Made by a program: the position numbers and the translations under genes
Part shown: one piece after another, positions 13,801-26,870 of the stretch
Position numbering within the stretch: the first letter of the stretch is position 1
How the letters are laid out: the number at the start of each line of letters is the position of its first letter
Origin: Amaranthus tricolor
Lineage: Eukaryota > Streptophyta > Magnoliopsida > Caryophyllales > Amaranthaceae
Assembly: GCF_026212465.1 (NCBI RefSeq)
Contig: NC_080049.1
Coordinates: 9,394,090 to 9,458,089 of the forward strand
Length of the DNA: 64,000 bases
Direction of reading: 5' to 3'
Notes under the pieces: model-generated
Told to the model about the DNA's origin: nothing
Databases searched by the model: none
Seen by the model: the letters and a program-made list of their open reading frames with translations, nothing else

Positions 13801-15310
13801 CAGAATTTTCTCTGGAAGTGAGGAAGGTGCTCGAGCTTCTCATTGGACTGATAGCTTCTAGGATTCAGGCAAAAAAAGACAGATACCAATATGTCCGTCT
13901 TGTGTCACAAGTTGCTTACCTAGAAGACATGGTTAACAACTGGTCACACTCATTAAGAAGGTATGGTTATTTTTTTACAATGGTAAATTATCTGTCGGCT
14001 TGATTTGTCTGACAGAAATATTGCTGAATTTCAGTTTAGAGCCAGATGCTAAAACATCGAATGTGGACTCCAAGCTCAACGGTGTACATTCTCTAGACAT
14101 TCCACAGCCTCCAGCTGCTAATTTGATTCAGGCTGTAGATGAGCCAACTGCGGAGCTATGGCCTGAAAAAGAAGGCCTGCAGGGATTAAGTGCCGGAAGT
14201 CCTGCTTTTTTAAGCACACAATGTAATCCTATGCATTTTGAAGGAGGAACAAATATCCAAGTTAGTGGATTTAAGCCGGTTGAACCTGAAGAGGAACTGC
14301 AGGGAAATATTGGTGAAGGTTCCCAACCTACTGCTTCCAGCATGAAAAAAATTGTTGTCGGTCCCAATTTGATGGAGGCTGTGAAATTCAATGAAATATC
14401 ACCACAACAATCTTTGGTTACGGACAGCATTGATTCTGCAGAAGCTGCACATCAAGAAAATGGCTCTCCCAAAAAGAAAATTTTGGTGAGTAATCCTGAG
14501 TCTAGCACCGACTTTGTGGATTCTTTTACTGACAAATCATGTAGTAAGATTCCCCAAGTGTTGGTGCAAGAGCCTTGTCAATCGGATGTTCTGGAATCTT
14601 TTGAACAACCAAGAACAGAAGTTGGTACATGTAATTCAGGAAAGCTTAAAAATTCTGCGCTCCATGCATCCCCTGAATTCTGCGGTCAATCTGTTCCTGA
14701 ACAGTTGGTGAACAATGTGATTTCTCATGATGCTGAAACGTGCACGATTAATCATCAACACCAAGATTCGGAAACTTCAGAGAGGAACAATCTGTCATCA
14801 GAGTGTGAAGTCATATGCTCTTATAGTTGTTGCATTGGATGCATTGATACTCTTCAAAAGTTGATTAAGAAAATAGTTGTTCGGGAGTGGAACTTATCTT
14901 CTTGTTGCACAATTGAAGATGCGCATGATCTTGTTTCAATGTTGTCATCAAGTTTGTGTTCAACTATCAGGAATCTTTACATCACTGAACGAGACAGTAG
15001 GCTCAAAAGTGAAGGACCCAGTTCGAAAACAGATGATTCCCTGGAAGTGAATGCCTGCGAATTCGAAAGTCTAGCTAGTAAACTGGCAAATTTCGAGGAA
15101 TGCGTTTGTCATTCAGGGCAGGGCTGTTCTGATTCGGTTAATTATTCTTCAGACGTTCAACCTGAATCCAATCTGACGTTCATTTTTAAGGATGGTGTCT
15201 TGGTTACAACAAATCTGGACAAGGAGTCTCCTTTGCATTGTAAATTTAACACCTTGAGCCTTTCTTCTCTGATAGAATTGATAGAAGGAATGAAACAGCC
15301 ATTGGAATAA
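2001..15310 (+). CDS. BRP1: AAA ATPase with extended PHD finger, BRP1/At3g15120-type chromatin protein
   Basis: Six coding exons join in frame: 2001-3353, 9120-9260, 9795-11541, 12195-12493, 13107-13960 and 14035-15310. They total 5670 nt and 1889 residues, close to the Arabidopsis homologue. Residues 1-370 are basic then acidic and low-complexity, with nuclear-localisation-like clusters. An extended PHD finger spans about 372-520 (first Cys pair C372/C375, last SDH at 518-520). The AAA domain follows: Walker A GYPGTGKT at 650-657, Walker B FFDEID with D714/E715, sensor-1 Asn 758 and an RPGRFDRE arginine-finger region. A second, degenerate AAA-like domain (about 1030-1180) reads GDPRSGQRH where Walker A should be, so it probably does not hydrolyse ATP. 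I see no clear bromodomain. In Arabidopsis the relative BRP1 partners the bromodomain ATPase BRAT1 against transcriptional silencing. That role here is inferred. ATG 2001 is chosen because the frame upstream lacks another ATG. Confidence 0.9.
4797..4851. repeat. (AT)n microsatellite
   Basis: About 55 bases of uninterrupted AT dinucleotides in intron 1, within the segment that duplication copy 2 lacks. Confidence 0.95.
5905..5993. mobile_element. Stowaway-like MITE remnant (copy 1)
   Basis: The ends read TACTCCCTTCATCCG and GGATGGGGGGAGTA, an imperfect terminal inverted repeat like the CTCCCTCCGT ends of Stowaway MITEs, with TA at each edge. The second copy of the duplication holds the same remnant at about 7083-7183. 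Confidence 0.5.
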
Positions 15311-15340
15311 TGTGATGTGATGTGATGTGATGTGATGTGA
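15311..15340 (+). repeat. (TGTGA)6 pentanucleotide repeat directly after the stop codon
   Basis: Six perfect TGTGA units begin at the base after TAA (15308-15310), so they form the first part of the 3' UTR of the AAA ATPase gene. Confidence 0.95.
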
Positions 15341-15411
15341 ATGTACTACTTCTCTGGGCTTTGAAAAGAGCTCAATTTTTGACGTTGCTGTGAACTCTGT
15401 TGGACTATATC

Positions 15412-15445
<34 letters not shown>

Positions 15446-15447
15446 TA

Positions 15448-15485
<38 letters not shown>

Positions 15486-17166
15486 AGCATGAAAATCATT
15501 ATTTTTGCCATATTGTCATTTTACATTACATGATTCTGGCTCATACCATAAGCAAGCTGAGTATAGTATCCGATCGGTGGAGGAAAATATTCTTGATTTA
15601 TAAGTTGATATCGAAGACTGCTTTGCACACAAGCAGTAGCTTTCGGTGAGGAAAACACTGTTTGGATCTTTTTTTATTGTACTCAGACTACATCTTTTTG
15701 ACCTTGAAGTCTTACCGTTATCTTTCTTTTATGTGTTTTTCCTTAAATTTTTGTGTACATCTTTGGGCGTGATAGCTTCTCATTGGCTGCTCTGAGGAGC
15801 ATCAAATACAAAAAACAATTTTATCTCCTTCTACCCTTTCGAACTATAGAAACTTCCTTGTTTTAATTCAACTTGGGATATTTTGCTTAGGAATGATAAG
15901 CAAGTAACACCCCACATAATATCTATCTAATTAGAAGAAGGTGCTAACTGCTACTACGTCTAATTTCAAAATAACTTGATTATATCTCCAAAATGCATTA
16001 TAAAATTTAAAGGTTAGTACATCCCAGTACAAAAGTAAAAACAAATTCAAAGTTTTATTCTTTGTTATAAAGATTCATCGGTTCATCTATAACTAATAAA
16101 TTCCAACATTGAACTAAAACTATTAGAAATCCATAAAATAAGCAATATAGTGTATTATGTAACCCTGTGATACCCAACCTGCTAATCGACTGCTTTTGTA
16201 AATCACTTGCAATCTAAAACAGATACATAAGTGTCAATCATGAAAGGTTGAGTGACTAGATATACTTTACGTAAAAAAAAATTTCAATTATCTTCACAAA
16301 TAGGGAGAAGAGAACAACACACAATATTTGAAAAGAAAACCTAGACGTTCGTGCGCACTAAGTATCTAGTTGAAAGAATGCTCCATAGCTTTAGGGCTAT
16401 GTGTTTCTAGAGTGAAGCTAGTCAATACCTCAATGATAACTCGCCTCAAAATATAGTAGAAACACCAATTGCCTCAAAATATCAGTTCCCATGACAAATC
16501 AACAATGACAATTACTTTGGTAACCAAAATATATTTTTCATATCAAGAAATTCAAACAATAATAATATCGCACATAATAGAAAATCAGACTGGCCAGTCC
16601 TTTTTGAAAAAAAGACACTATCCACTCACATGTAGCTTCGCAGTAAGATATTAGTCAGTTATAGTCTCCAATAGCTATTAAGATCCCTAAAAGAGTTCCT
16701 CTAAGAATTTGCCTCCTCAACCAGACAATAATATCAGTTACTGATATAACTAGATTAAGGTGCGTTGCGTTATATGAGACTTTCATTCTATTAAAATTTA
16801 ACCTATTGTTTCTCCGTAATAATTAAACTTAGTATAATATTACTTATTAATTCTTTATATTTGATGAAACAAACTTCATAAAATAATCGGTAAAATAAGT
16901 AACAATAATATCCATAATATCTCTTATTAAATACTATATAACCTTAATACACTTTCTTAGCAATATTATATTTCTCAGTAATATTCCAAAGTTGTCTACT
17001 TGCAGAAGTAAATATGTAAAATATGTTACAGCTAATCTAATACTACAACTAAATCATGCTTATGATATAGAAATGCAAAGGTAAATAAAAAGAATATAAA
17101 GTAAGAAAGCAAAATGTAATAAAAACGTATATTACTTTTTTAATTTTTTTTTAATTTTAATTTTTC

Positions 17167-17203
<37 letters not shown>

Positions 17204-18045
17204 GTTATTATTATTATTATTATTATTATAATAATAATAATAATTATTATTATTATTATTATAATAATAATAATTATTATTATTATTATTATTATTATTA
17301 TTTACTTTATTTTATTATTTTATTATTTTTATTCATTTTTTTTATTTTTTATTATTTATTAAATTTTTATGAATTTATTTTTTACTTCTTTAATCATCAT
17401 TTTTTTAAAAAATTATTTATTAAATTTTTATTTTACTTATTTTTTTATTTTTTATTTAATTATTATTTTTTATTTTTTATTATTTTTTTTGTAATAACTT
17501 CTTTAAAAAAATTTATTATCATTTATTTTTTTAGTTTTTTCTTAACTCTAAACTAATTCAACAAAATATGTACTCCTTATAAAAATATAAGTACCCTACA
17601 AACATAAAAAAATATTTTAAAAAATAACACACTTTTTCTTTTGAATTTATATGTGGTACGCAATGGTTCTTAAATGATATATAATTATTGTTAACTGTTA
17701 CGTAAATGTATCCTTAATAATAATAATAGGTAATCCTCAAATAATAATATGTAGTACTTATAAAAATATATGTAACCCAAAAATAATAAAAATATGTATC
17801 CTTAAAATAATAATATGTACCTTAAAATAATAATACATAATTACGTAGTTTTTTTAACCGGTACATAATTGTTTATGAATGTTACATAATTGTTCTTAAT
17901 TAGTACGTATATATGTATCCTTAAAATTATAATATGCACCACTAAAATAATAATATGTACTACTTATAAAATATATATACCCCTAAAATAACAATATGTA
18001 CTACTTATAAAAATATATGTACCCTTAAAATAGTAAATATGTATC
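15341..18045. other. AT-rich intergenic region
   Basis: No gene seen. It holds a partly palindromic (ATA)/(ATT) trinucleotide tract at 15412-15485 and another at 17165-17310. A strongly T-biased stretch runs from about 17140 to 17545. From 17560 to 18045 a degenerate motif around TATGTACTACTTATAAAAAT recurs. The same motif resumes at 24597 on the far side of the LINE, so the LINE appears inserted into this repeat family. Confidence 0.7.
17165..17310. repeat. (ATT)n/(AAT)n microsatellite with strand switches
   Basis: Runs of ATT alternate with runs of TAA several times, making a perfect-looking palindromic trinucleotide tract. Confidence 0.9.
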
Positions 18046-18564
18046 CCTATTTTTTTTAAAAATGAAAATTTCATTAATCCAGAAACAAACAGTACAAGAT
18101 AGTAGCATTACAAACAAGAGAACCGCTTCCCTATTTGCATCAGCATGAGAGAGAAGCACGCCTTCTAGGAAGGGTTTCCCCACTCTCACTCTTCATGTAC
18201 ATAAGAGGAAAGCAGGACTTCAGAAAAGACAAAAATGAAATTACTATACATCAATAACTATTTACTCAAAATCAAAAAGATTCCTAATCCAAGGGTGTTG
18301 TGTATTAACACCTTTAATTGGAAAATGCATAACTCTATTTTTGACTGCAAGTTTCACCTATCGAAAAACCCTATTTACCATAGGAACTTTAAGATTCCAA
18401 ACAACATCATTGTGAGCACACCAAATCTCATAGCTAAGACTACAGAGTGCGATAGTAGTAATCTTCCTCTGATTTGTAGCACACTTTCACTTCCTCGATG
18501 CAAAATCAGCAAGAGAAGCACAATTAACCTTGATACCTAACCACATCAGAATGTCTCTAAGACA

Positions 18565-18965
18565 CTAAAGACTAAAAGCATAGAGGAAAAACAAATGAGT
18601 ATTAGATTCTGTATGCAAACCACACAATGGACCAATGTCAATAGTGATTATGCCCAATGCAAACAACTTGTCCCTAAACTTCAATCTCTCATTTACAGCT
18701 AACCACAAGATGAATCTAGCTTTAGAAATAGAACTTCTATTCCACACAAAACGCGCCCAATGAATTGGCTGCCCAACCCCTACGTGCTCATGATAGACTT
18801 CTTTGATGGAGTAAGTTTCATTATACACCTATTGACCAAGCAGATCTTTAACTTTACATATCTTCTTGAAGGTCCAGCTTAATGTTATTGAAGCATTAAA
18901 AACCCTCCAGTTCCCATCGTTAGTATAAGCACCGTGCACCAATCTGACCCACATAGATTCCCTCG
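18565..18965 (-). pseudogene. LINE ORF2 C-terminal zf-RVT fragment
   Basis: The translated minus strand reads as the zf-RVT region that ends plant LINE ORF2 proteins, including HWARFVWN, KARFILWLAVNERLK and CGLHTESNTHLFF. One in-frame stop (near 18829) lies between the upstream WVRLVHGAY part and the zf-RVT part. The last zinc-binding Cys expected after HLFF is replaced (FLYAFS). It is not functional. Confidence 0.8.
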
Positions 18966-19000
18966 TTGAAGAAATTATAGAAATTAGGTCAATTAGTAAT

Positions 19001-21660
19001 TGTTGGGTATTAATTGATTAAATTGAAGATGAAAACATGACTTCAATTAGCAATTGGCATATTGAATCTAAAGTGGAGAGATTGATATTTGAGGAATACC
19101 CACAAAGATAAACTTTATTGAATTTAATTTGTATGTGTAGATAAAAATTATTGTAAATTGTTTGAAGTTTGATATTGTTGGCATTAAACTAGAAATGGAT
19201 GATTGTTTATTGAAAGTTGAGATTTTAGTTAGTCATACTTTAGTTTAGGTTTTGTTTGAAAATGTTAGAAGAAATGGCGAATAATTTGTTGTTCATGATA
19301 AGAGCTTATCATAGAGTTTTGTTCAATGTTTAATTGATTTTTGATGCATTGTGCTTTTACGTGTTTACCTTGAAACGGTTCTAAATTGAGTATAGAAGTA
19401 CTCCTTGTTGTTGTCGGTCTATTGAAGAATAACGTTGAATTGGTATAATATAAGAGATAGTGACAAATGAGTTGATTAAAAATGGAATTATGAACAAAAG
19501 TTGAAAGTGAATTGTACTTGTAATTGTTTAAGAAGAGGAAGAGTTGCAGTTAGATTTAATATAGATAAGGATTGAAGATCAATTAAATATGTATGAATTA
19601 AGTACTATGAGTTGGTTTATTGTGTCTATGATGGTTAGCATTTTCTAGTTAGATTTTATGGGTTGATTTCGTTAGTTGAGGTTATGAGGTGATTTGTTTA
19701 GTTGAGCTATGTATAAACTTTTGTCAGTTAAGCATTAGGTGATTAAATTAGTAAGTTGAGATAATGAGTTGGGGTGGCTAGTTTGGAAGTACAAATTATT
19801 TATTTTTTCGGATATGAGTTGGCTTTATTTAGTTTGAACAATGAGTTGGTTATCGGTTAGTATTGTGAAGTAAACTCCAAAGTTAAGTCATATGGTTAAA
19901 CTTAAGTTAAGTTGTAGAAATGAGTACAAATTATGTGTTAAAGCGACCAAATTAAATAAAGGTTATGTCTACATTGCTCTCAAGTATCATTTTTGTTTAC
20001 GAGTATGTATATAATATTGTTGATTATATATTAAATATAAGGAAGTTTTAAAGAACATTGTATTGATAACCAAGTAAAGGAGATGCTTGAGATAAAAGGG
20101 AATCGGTGGTTTAAGTACATAAGATATAAGATTAGTTGTATTAATGTAATGTTTGAATAAAAAGTTGTCTTTTCATAAAACCAAAGTTGAGCAAAGCTTA
20201 TTAGCTAGTTAAGTCTAATCCATTGTAGCTACTTAGGACATATATGTTTATACTGAAGATTTCGACTTCATTAAAAAATCGTATTGATTGAGATTGTCGT
20301 CTTGCTGTAATTGAAAAGGTTGGATTTCTTACTCAAATCTTTAATACTTACGAAAAAAAAGGATTACAAAGGTATGTGTTTCATTTTAGTTGAGATTGAA
20401 TTGAATACAAGGAGATGATCTTCCTAATATAGAAATTTGTTTTTCGATCCCTGAAATCATAGAATGGTTATAGAAAAGATATAGATGATTTAATGTTTTG
20501 AATTGGTTGGGATCACCTATGTGGTGTCTCAAGGAATTGGAACCTCGTCGGGGTTATCTCGACACTACATGATAGTTGGGGGTACGTTGATCAGTACCTC
20601 GGACTTAGATCTTCTGCTACGGTTTGGCCGTTTGTGGAGTGTGCACATTAGAGATCTTTGTCTAATAGTTATCCTATGGGCCTAGCTTGCCCGATGGAAA
20701 AGAAAGTTCGTTCAATTCCATAGATTTATGATTTAAAGACTTTGAAAGGAAAAGTTTTAGTAAAGAAAATAGAAAAGAAAGATCTATCCATTTCATAGAT
20801 TGATGATTTTAAGATTTTAAAAGCAAATGTTTTTGCAAAGAAAATAGAAAAGTATTTGATTTTTAAAAACAAAAAAAAGAAGAAAAAGATTTTTATTAGG
20901 TATTGAAAAGTAGTGTGTTTTTGCAAAAGAAAATGATTTGTAGGATATAAATAATGTATCCTAATTTCTACATGCGTGTGTACTTGGACTTATAGTATGG
21001 AATGTTTGGCTACAATTAAATGAATGTTGAAAACAGTGCAGAGTGCAATGTCCTATCATTTTGTGTAAATATAGTTATAATGTTTACTTTTCACCATAGT
21101 TTTATGTACTAAACTAAAGCTATATAAATGTATACTCAGTATAAGTTGACTATGTGGTTTTATGTGATTTTGTTCTTTGAACCTGTCCTAGTGGGGGCAG
21201 ATTTTGAGATTAATGAAGTCAACAGTAGCTGAACGCGTAAAGATCAATAATCAACCAAGTCATCTCTTCGATCATATATAAGAATGTAAGTAAAGCAAAT
21301 CTTTTTTTTAAACAAAAAAAATACTTATTTTGGATTATTTGAGAAAAGATTCCACCCTACGATGTGATGTGATTTTGAAATGTTTGGCCCATGTGCCACT
21401 GGTTGGTTGTTATTTTAAAAGTTGGTTTTAAACTTGCAGAGTGACTTTAAGTCAAAAGGAAAAATTTTAGTTTATCCGATTCACAAATAAAACTTTGCCA
21501 CATTTCTGCAGAAATTTATATATTTGAAATTGTTTCAAATAATTCTTATAATGTAATTTCTTTTCATATTTCAAAGGTTGTAAACACTCTGATATCTATA
21601 TTCTTTGATAGATGTCTAGTGGATTATATAATTGGTTAAGTAATTGATTATATTATCAAC
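19001..21660. mobile_element. Insertion inside the LINE, probable solo LTR (2660 bp)
   Basis: The block is flanked on both sides by GTAAT (18996-19000 and 21661-21665), a 5-bp target-site duplication. It begins TGTTG and ends CAAC, one base short of the canonical TGTTG...CAACA ends of an LTR. Joining the flanks across one GTAAT leaves an open LINE frame running into WVRLVHGAY, which supports insertion after the LINE's own internal deletion. No gag or pol frame occurs inside. The only GC-richer part is 20500-20700. A solo LTR fits best. A non-autonomous DNA element is less likely. Confidence 0.55.
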
Positions 21661-21717
21661 GTAATAGCCCCACAAAAGTTTTAAGCTTCTGCATTAGTTT
21701 AAATCAATCTTATTTAA

Positions 21718-22440
21718 TTAGCTGGTTAGTTTTGGATTGTTACAATAAGGGACCTTGGGAGTGAGATGAACAGCTATAGTGTTCCAAGCCTGGAGAAGCT
21801 TCCCAGTTCTGAAAAATTGTTGAATTGCATCAACTACATCTGCACCAATAATCGACCAAGAAGCCTTGTAGAATTTACTGTTATACTTATATCCATCCAG
21901 CCCTGGACTCTTTGTATCAGGACTGCTCCATAAAGCATTCTTAATTTCTTCCTCTGAGAAAAGAAGAGACAGTTGCTCATGATGTGAATGCTCCAAAAGA
22001 GGTCCTTCTCTGATAATGTTCATGTCAATCTTCTTGCAGCATTTCAGATTAGTGCAAAGAAGTTGTTGATAAAATGCAACAAAAGACTCTTGAATCTTAA
22101 TGAAATCAGTCACAAGAACCCCATTGTCATAAAGAAGCAAAACTCGATTTGCAATCTGCCTTTGTCTGATACCTTGACGAAAATAACGCGAATTCTCATC
22201 CCCAAATCTCAACCAATTCAACTTCGCCGGTTGGCTAAGGTAGATACCAAAATCATTCTTAGCCTTACGGAGCCTAACAGCAGCTACACATTCCTGTGAG
22301 GAAAGCACTGGATCACAAGGGTGCATATGCAGTTCATTATGAATCTTAGATAAATCTTCTTCAGCTTGAATCACCAAAGCCTGCAGATGATGTGCTTAGA
22401 ATCTATCTTTCAAAATAGGCTTTAAAAGCTTGAGCTATTC
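21718..22440 (-). pseudogene. LINE ORF2 reverse transcriptase N-terminal fragment
   Basis: The minus-strand frame reads as the linker and start of a plant LINE reverse transcriptase: LNWLRFGDENSRYF, SPGLDGY and the LTPKVPYCNNPK segment that normally precedes the FRPIS block. Similarity stops at about 21720, so the palm with its catalytic aspartates is lost. It is not functional. Confidence 0.8.
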
Positions 22441-22544
22441 AGAGATTTGAAAGCTCTTAAAGCCTTGGATAGAATTCCCCAAGCTTCTGAAACACTAGCA
22501 ATGAACCCCTCCTACTCAGCCCAATGATTGAAAATCTTGAAAGG

Positions 22545-23256
22545 CTATTTCCCCTTGGGTTGTTTAATGAATTGAATCAACATAGGCGTGTGATCAAAAG
22601 ACCTTTCAGACAAAAAAGTCACTTCAGCATTAGGAAAACCATCCTCCCAAGCCAGATTACCAAAGACTATCAATCTTGCTAAACACTCTTGCTTCCCCAC
22701 TCCTCTTATTGGACCAAGTAAAGAAACAACCATTGAACCTCAAATCATGAAGTGCACAAGAATCCATACAACTACGCAAAGGAACAATTTTTTGTAGACA
22801 CACTGCATGACTAGTACACTCATCCAAACCAGCTAAGCAATTAAAATCCCTCATGACCACCCATGGAACAACATTATCAAGAGATAATAGCTGTTGAAAC
22901 AAGTCTGCACGAATAATAGCACTACTATCCCCAAAAACAAAAGAGCATAAGGATTCCCCTATAACAGGGTTAATCTCTAAATGAACAAGTTGGCTACTCA
23001 TAAAAAGAACGTTAACATCCATCTCATTACCCTTCCATCCAAAAATAATTCTACCACCATGATGATAAGCTAGATTATGTGAAAAGCATCAACCCGGGCA
23101 AAGATTTTGATATAACTGACCAAGATTAGCCCTCTTAACCTTGGTCTCAAGGAAACTGAATAAGGAGATATTATGGCTAGCAAGAAAACTAAACAATTCC
23201 TTTTGCCTCGTAACCCTATTCAGGCCGCTAACATTCCAACATAAGATGTTATTCAT
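22545..23256 (-). pseudogene. LINE ORF2 endonuclease region, frameshifted
   Basis: ORF2 starts at ATG 23256, overlapping the ORF1 stop in an ATGA junction. The frame shows WNVSGLN, the FLETK motif, DFNCL and FTWSNKR, all typical of APE-like endonucleases. A stop interrupts it near 23090. After FSKID a frameshift near 22668 moves the continuation into another frame, where SERSFDHTP carries the catalytic His region. The Gly that usually precedes DFN is Arg here. The protein is inactive. Confidence 0.75.
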
Positions 23257-24501
23257 TGATCATGGATGGGGAAGCCCCCAGTGCCTTTATTAGATTCCTC
23301 ATCAGCAATTTCTATCCCTTCTTCAACACTTTCAAGAGCATCAAAACCATTAGCATTAGTTAAGATATCTGCCAGACCTGATTGAGAAGGAATCAATGGC
23401 CTAACAGTGGATGGATGATGTGTCAATTTGGCCTTAGATTGAACTAGTTGGAAGCCCTCACCATCAACTTCTACTGCTACCTTATGAAGTGGCTGAGATA
23501 TGACTTTATAAATTTCCTCCACATGCCCTAATTGCTCACATTTCTTGCACCACAAAGGTTTCCTATCATAAATGACAGACTGTGTAATTAATTCACCGTG
23601 TTCATTTTCAAAACACACTTCATCAGGAAATTCATTAGTAATACTCATATCAATAAGAACCCTAGCAAACATCCCTCTGGCTCTATTAGAAGTTGCTGTA
23701 TCAAAACCTTTTCACTACCCCTAGCATTCCAGCTATTTTGCTTAAGCATCTATCACCCCAGTACATGACATCAAGACCAGGAAAACGAGTCCAAACAGAT
23801 AAGGTGGAGAGATTTTCTTTGTCATATGACATGGAAGCTACCCACGGTTTAATTATGAATGGTTTCTTATCAAACATGAAGCCATTCATGTCACACGCTA
23901 TCTCTCTATCTTGTTGCTCCACAAAATGAACAAGAAAAACATCTTTAGCCACCATAATAATTTTTTCAAAACTAAGATCCTTCCAAATCCTCTTAACATA
24001 CCCCTTCATAACATGTAAAGGGGGATTAGCACCCAAAACAAAGCAAACAACAGCATTTCCCCAATAATGAACCTCATCAATAATATCATCAAAGCCAATC
24101 TTAATAGGTTTTCTAGAAGATGAGTTACTTACAGAGGGCGGCACAGAAGACTTAGGGACACCTGTTGCTCTCAGATTAGTCATAGAAGGACCTGTTGCTG
24201 CCGGAGTAGTCATTGAAGCACCTGGTGCTGCCGGAGTAAGCATGGAAGCAGCTGCTGTTGCCGGTGTACGTACAGCACCTGAACCAGACTTTCCCTAAAC
24301 CACCGCTGCCCAAGATGATTGTTGATGCAGCGGAGTGAGAGCCACTAGCGCTGAAACTGTAACGGGAGAATTCTTTGAAATCACAAGGGTAGCCCTAGGA
24401 TTTCCGTTAGATGACTGACTAGAACTAGATGAAGCTCTAGATGCAGGCTGAGTCGGCTTTGTCACTACATTCTTCCTAGGTCTTCCTCTGTTTTGTGCCA
24501 T
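23253..24501 (-). pseudogene. LINE ORF1 (DUF4283 plus zinc knuckle), broken
   Basis: ATG 24501 begins MAQNRGRPRKN, a basic start typical of these ORF1 proteins. A DUF4283-like RNA-binding domain (about 24130-23760) follows a Ser/Pro/Thr-rich region. The knuckle CKKCEQLGHVEEIYK has Tyr where the last Cys of CCHC belongs. An in-frame TAG at 24295-24297 and a frameshift near 23700 break the frame. The stop TGA overlaps the ORF2 ATG. The nucleic-acid-chaperone role is known for the family. This copy cannot make the full protein. Confidence 0.8.
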
Positions 24502-24598
24502 AGCAATGGCAACAAGATGAAAACGCCTATGGCGGCTCATGAAATCGCCCAAAACAAAGGGTTTGTAGAGAGAAAATTGTGAGGGAGATTCTTTATAA

Positions 24599-26149
<1,551 letters not shown>

Positions 26150-26154
26150 TGAAT

Positions 26155-26870
26155 TGGTACATCTAAAAATAGTGTAATCCAAGACTTTTACTTTTTAATT
26201 TAATATTATAAAAGTTTTTCTTTTCTTATCTATTGGATAGCAGCAACTACGTAACTTACTCCTTTATCACCTTCCCACACTTAAATAGAAACTTATCCTA
26301 AATTATTATTTAGTTCATTACACAACCACCTACTCCACAACCACCTACTCCCTTTATAAATTCAATTTTAAGATTTGCATTAAGTAATCCTACTTTTAAC
26401 TCTACAACTTTGTTATATTTTTTAGTCGGCCTTTATTATTTTATGTCTTTTTATTTATGAAAAGTCACTATAAAAATCTTTTATTTTCATCTAGACATTT
26501 CAAGTTTTCTTTTATATCATTTATACAATTTGAATGGTCACATTGTTTCTTAATCTTTAGTTAAAATTTCTTAGAAAATTATGTCAAAGAATCAATTCAA
26601 CTAAAAACATAAGCTGATAATAGAGATCCCAATGTATGTTATATACTATAATACGCCTCTCACACGAGATCTCTTTGACCTGGAAATGTGGCTGCAACAC
26701 ATGCTCTCTTCATACATGGTCGTAAATATTTCACTGTAAAAGAGAGATGATTGAGTTTTGAACCCGTAACCTCTTGTCACGCTGGCTTTTGATAACAAGT
26801 TAAGAAACCAATTCAACTAAAAATTTTATCTAGTTGTTGAGGTCCCAAGATATATTATATACGTAAGAAA
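26155..26870 (-). repeat. Single inverted copy of the 570-bp composite repeat, with TRIM-like ends
   Basis: The reverse complement of 26155-26735 matches one monomer of the 54.5-60.3 kb array along its whole length, including GTCTTGGATTACACTATTTT and GAGATCTCGTGTGAGAGGCG. The segment TCAATTCAACTAAAAA...GTTATATAC at about 26590-26650 recurs at about 26805-26865. Between them lies TTTTGATAACAAGTTAAG, which resembles a decayed initiator-tRNA primer-binding site in reverse. This pattern fits a small TRIM retrotransposon. The TRIM interpretation is inferred and the homology to the array is seen directly. Confidence 0.7.

Larger units (their letters stand above)
18046..24598 (-). mobile_element. 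Decayed LINE (L1-like non-LTR retrotransposon) with a nested insertion
   Basis: Read on the minus strand, the element has a DUF4283/zinc-knuckle ORF1 (24501-23253) and an ORF2 with an APE-type endonuclease. It continues with the first part of a reverse transcriptase (to about 21718), a zf-RVT region (about 18965-18565) and a T-run at about 18049 on the plus strand that fits a poly(A) tail. The catalytic core of the reverse transcriptase is absent and several frames are broken, so it cannot move by itself. It is interrupted by the 2660-bp block listed separately. I could not define a clean target duplication, because both flanks belong to the same repeat family. Confidence 0.85.

Noticed and set aside
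18235..18540. Plus-strand frame of 101 residues
   Set aside because: It is antisense to the LINE 3' region and has no family resemblance.
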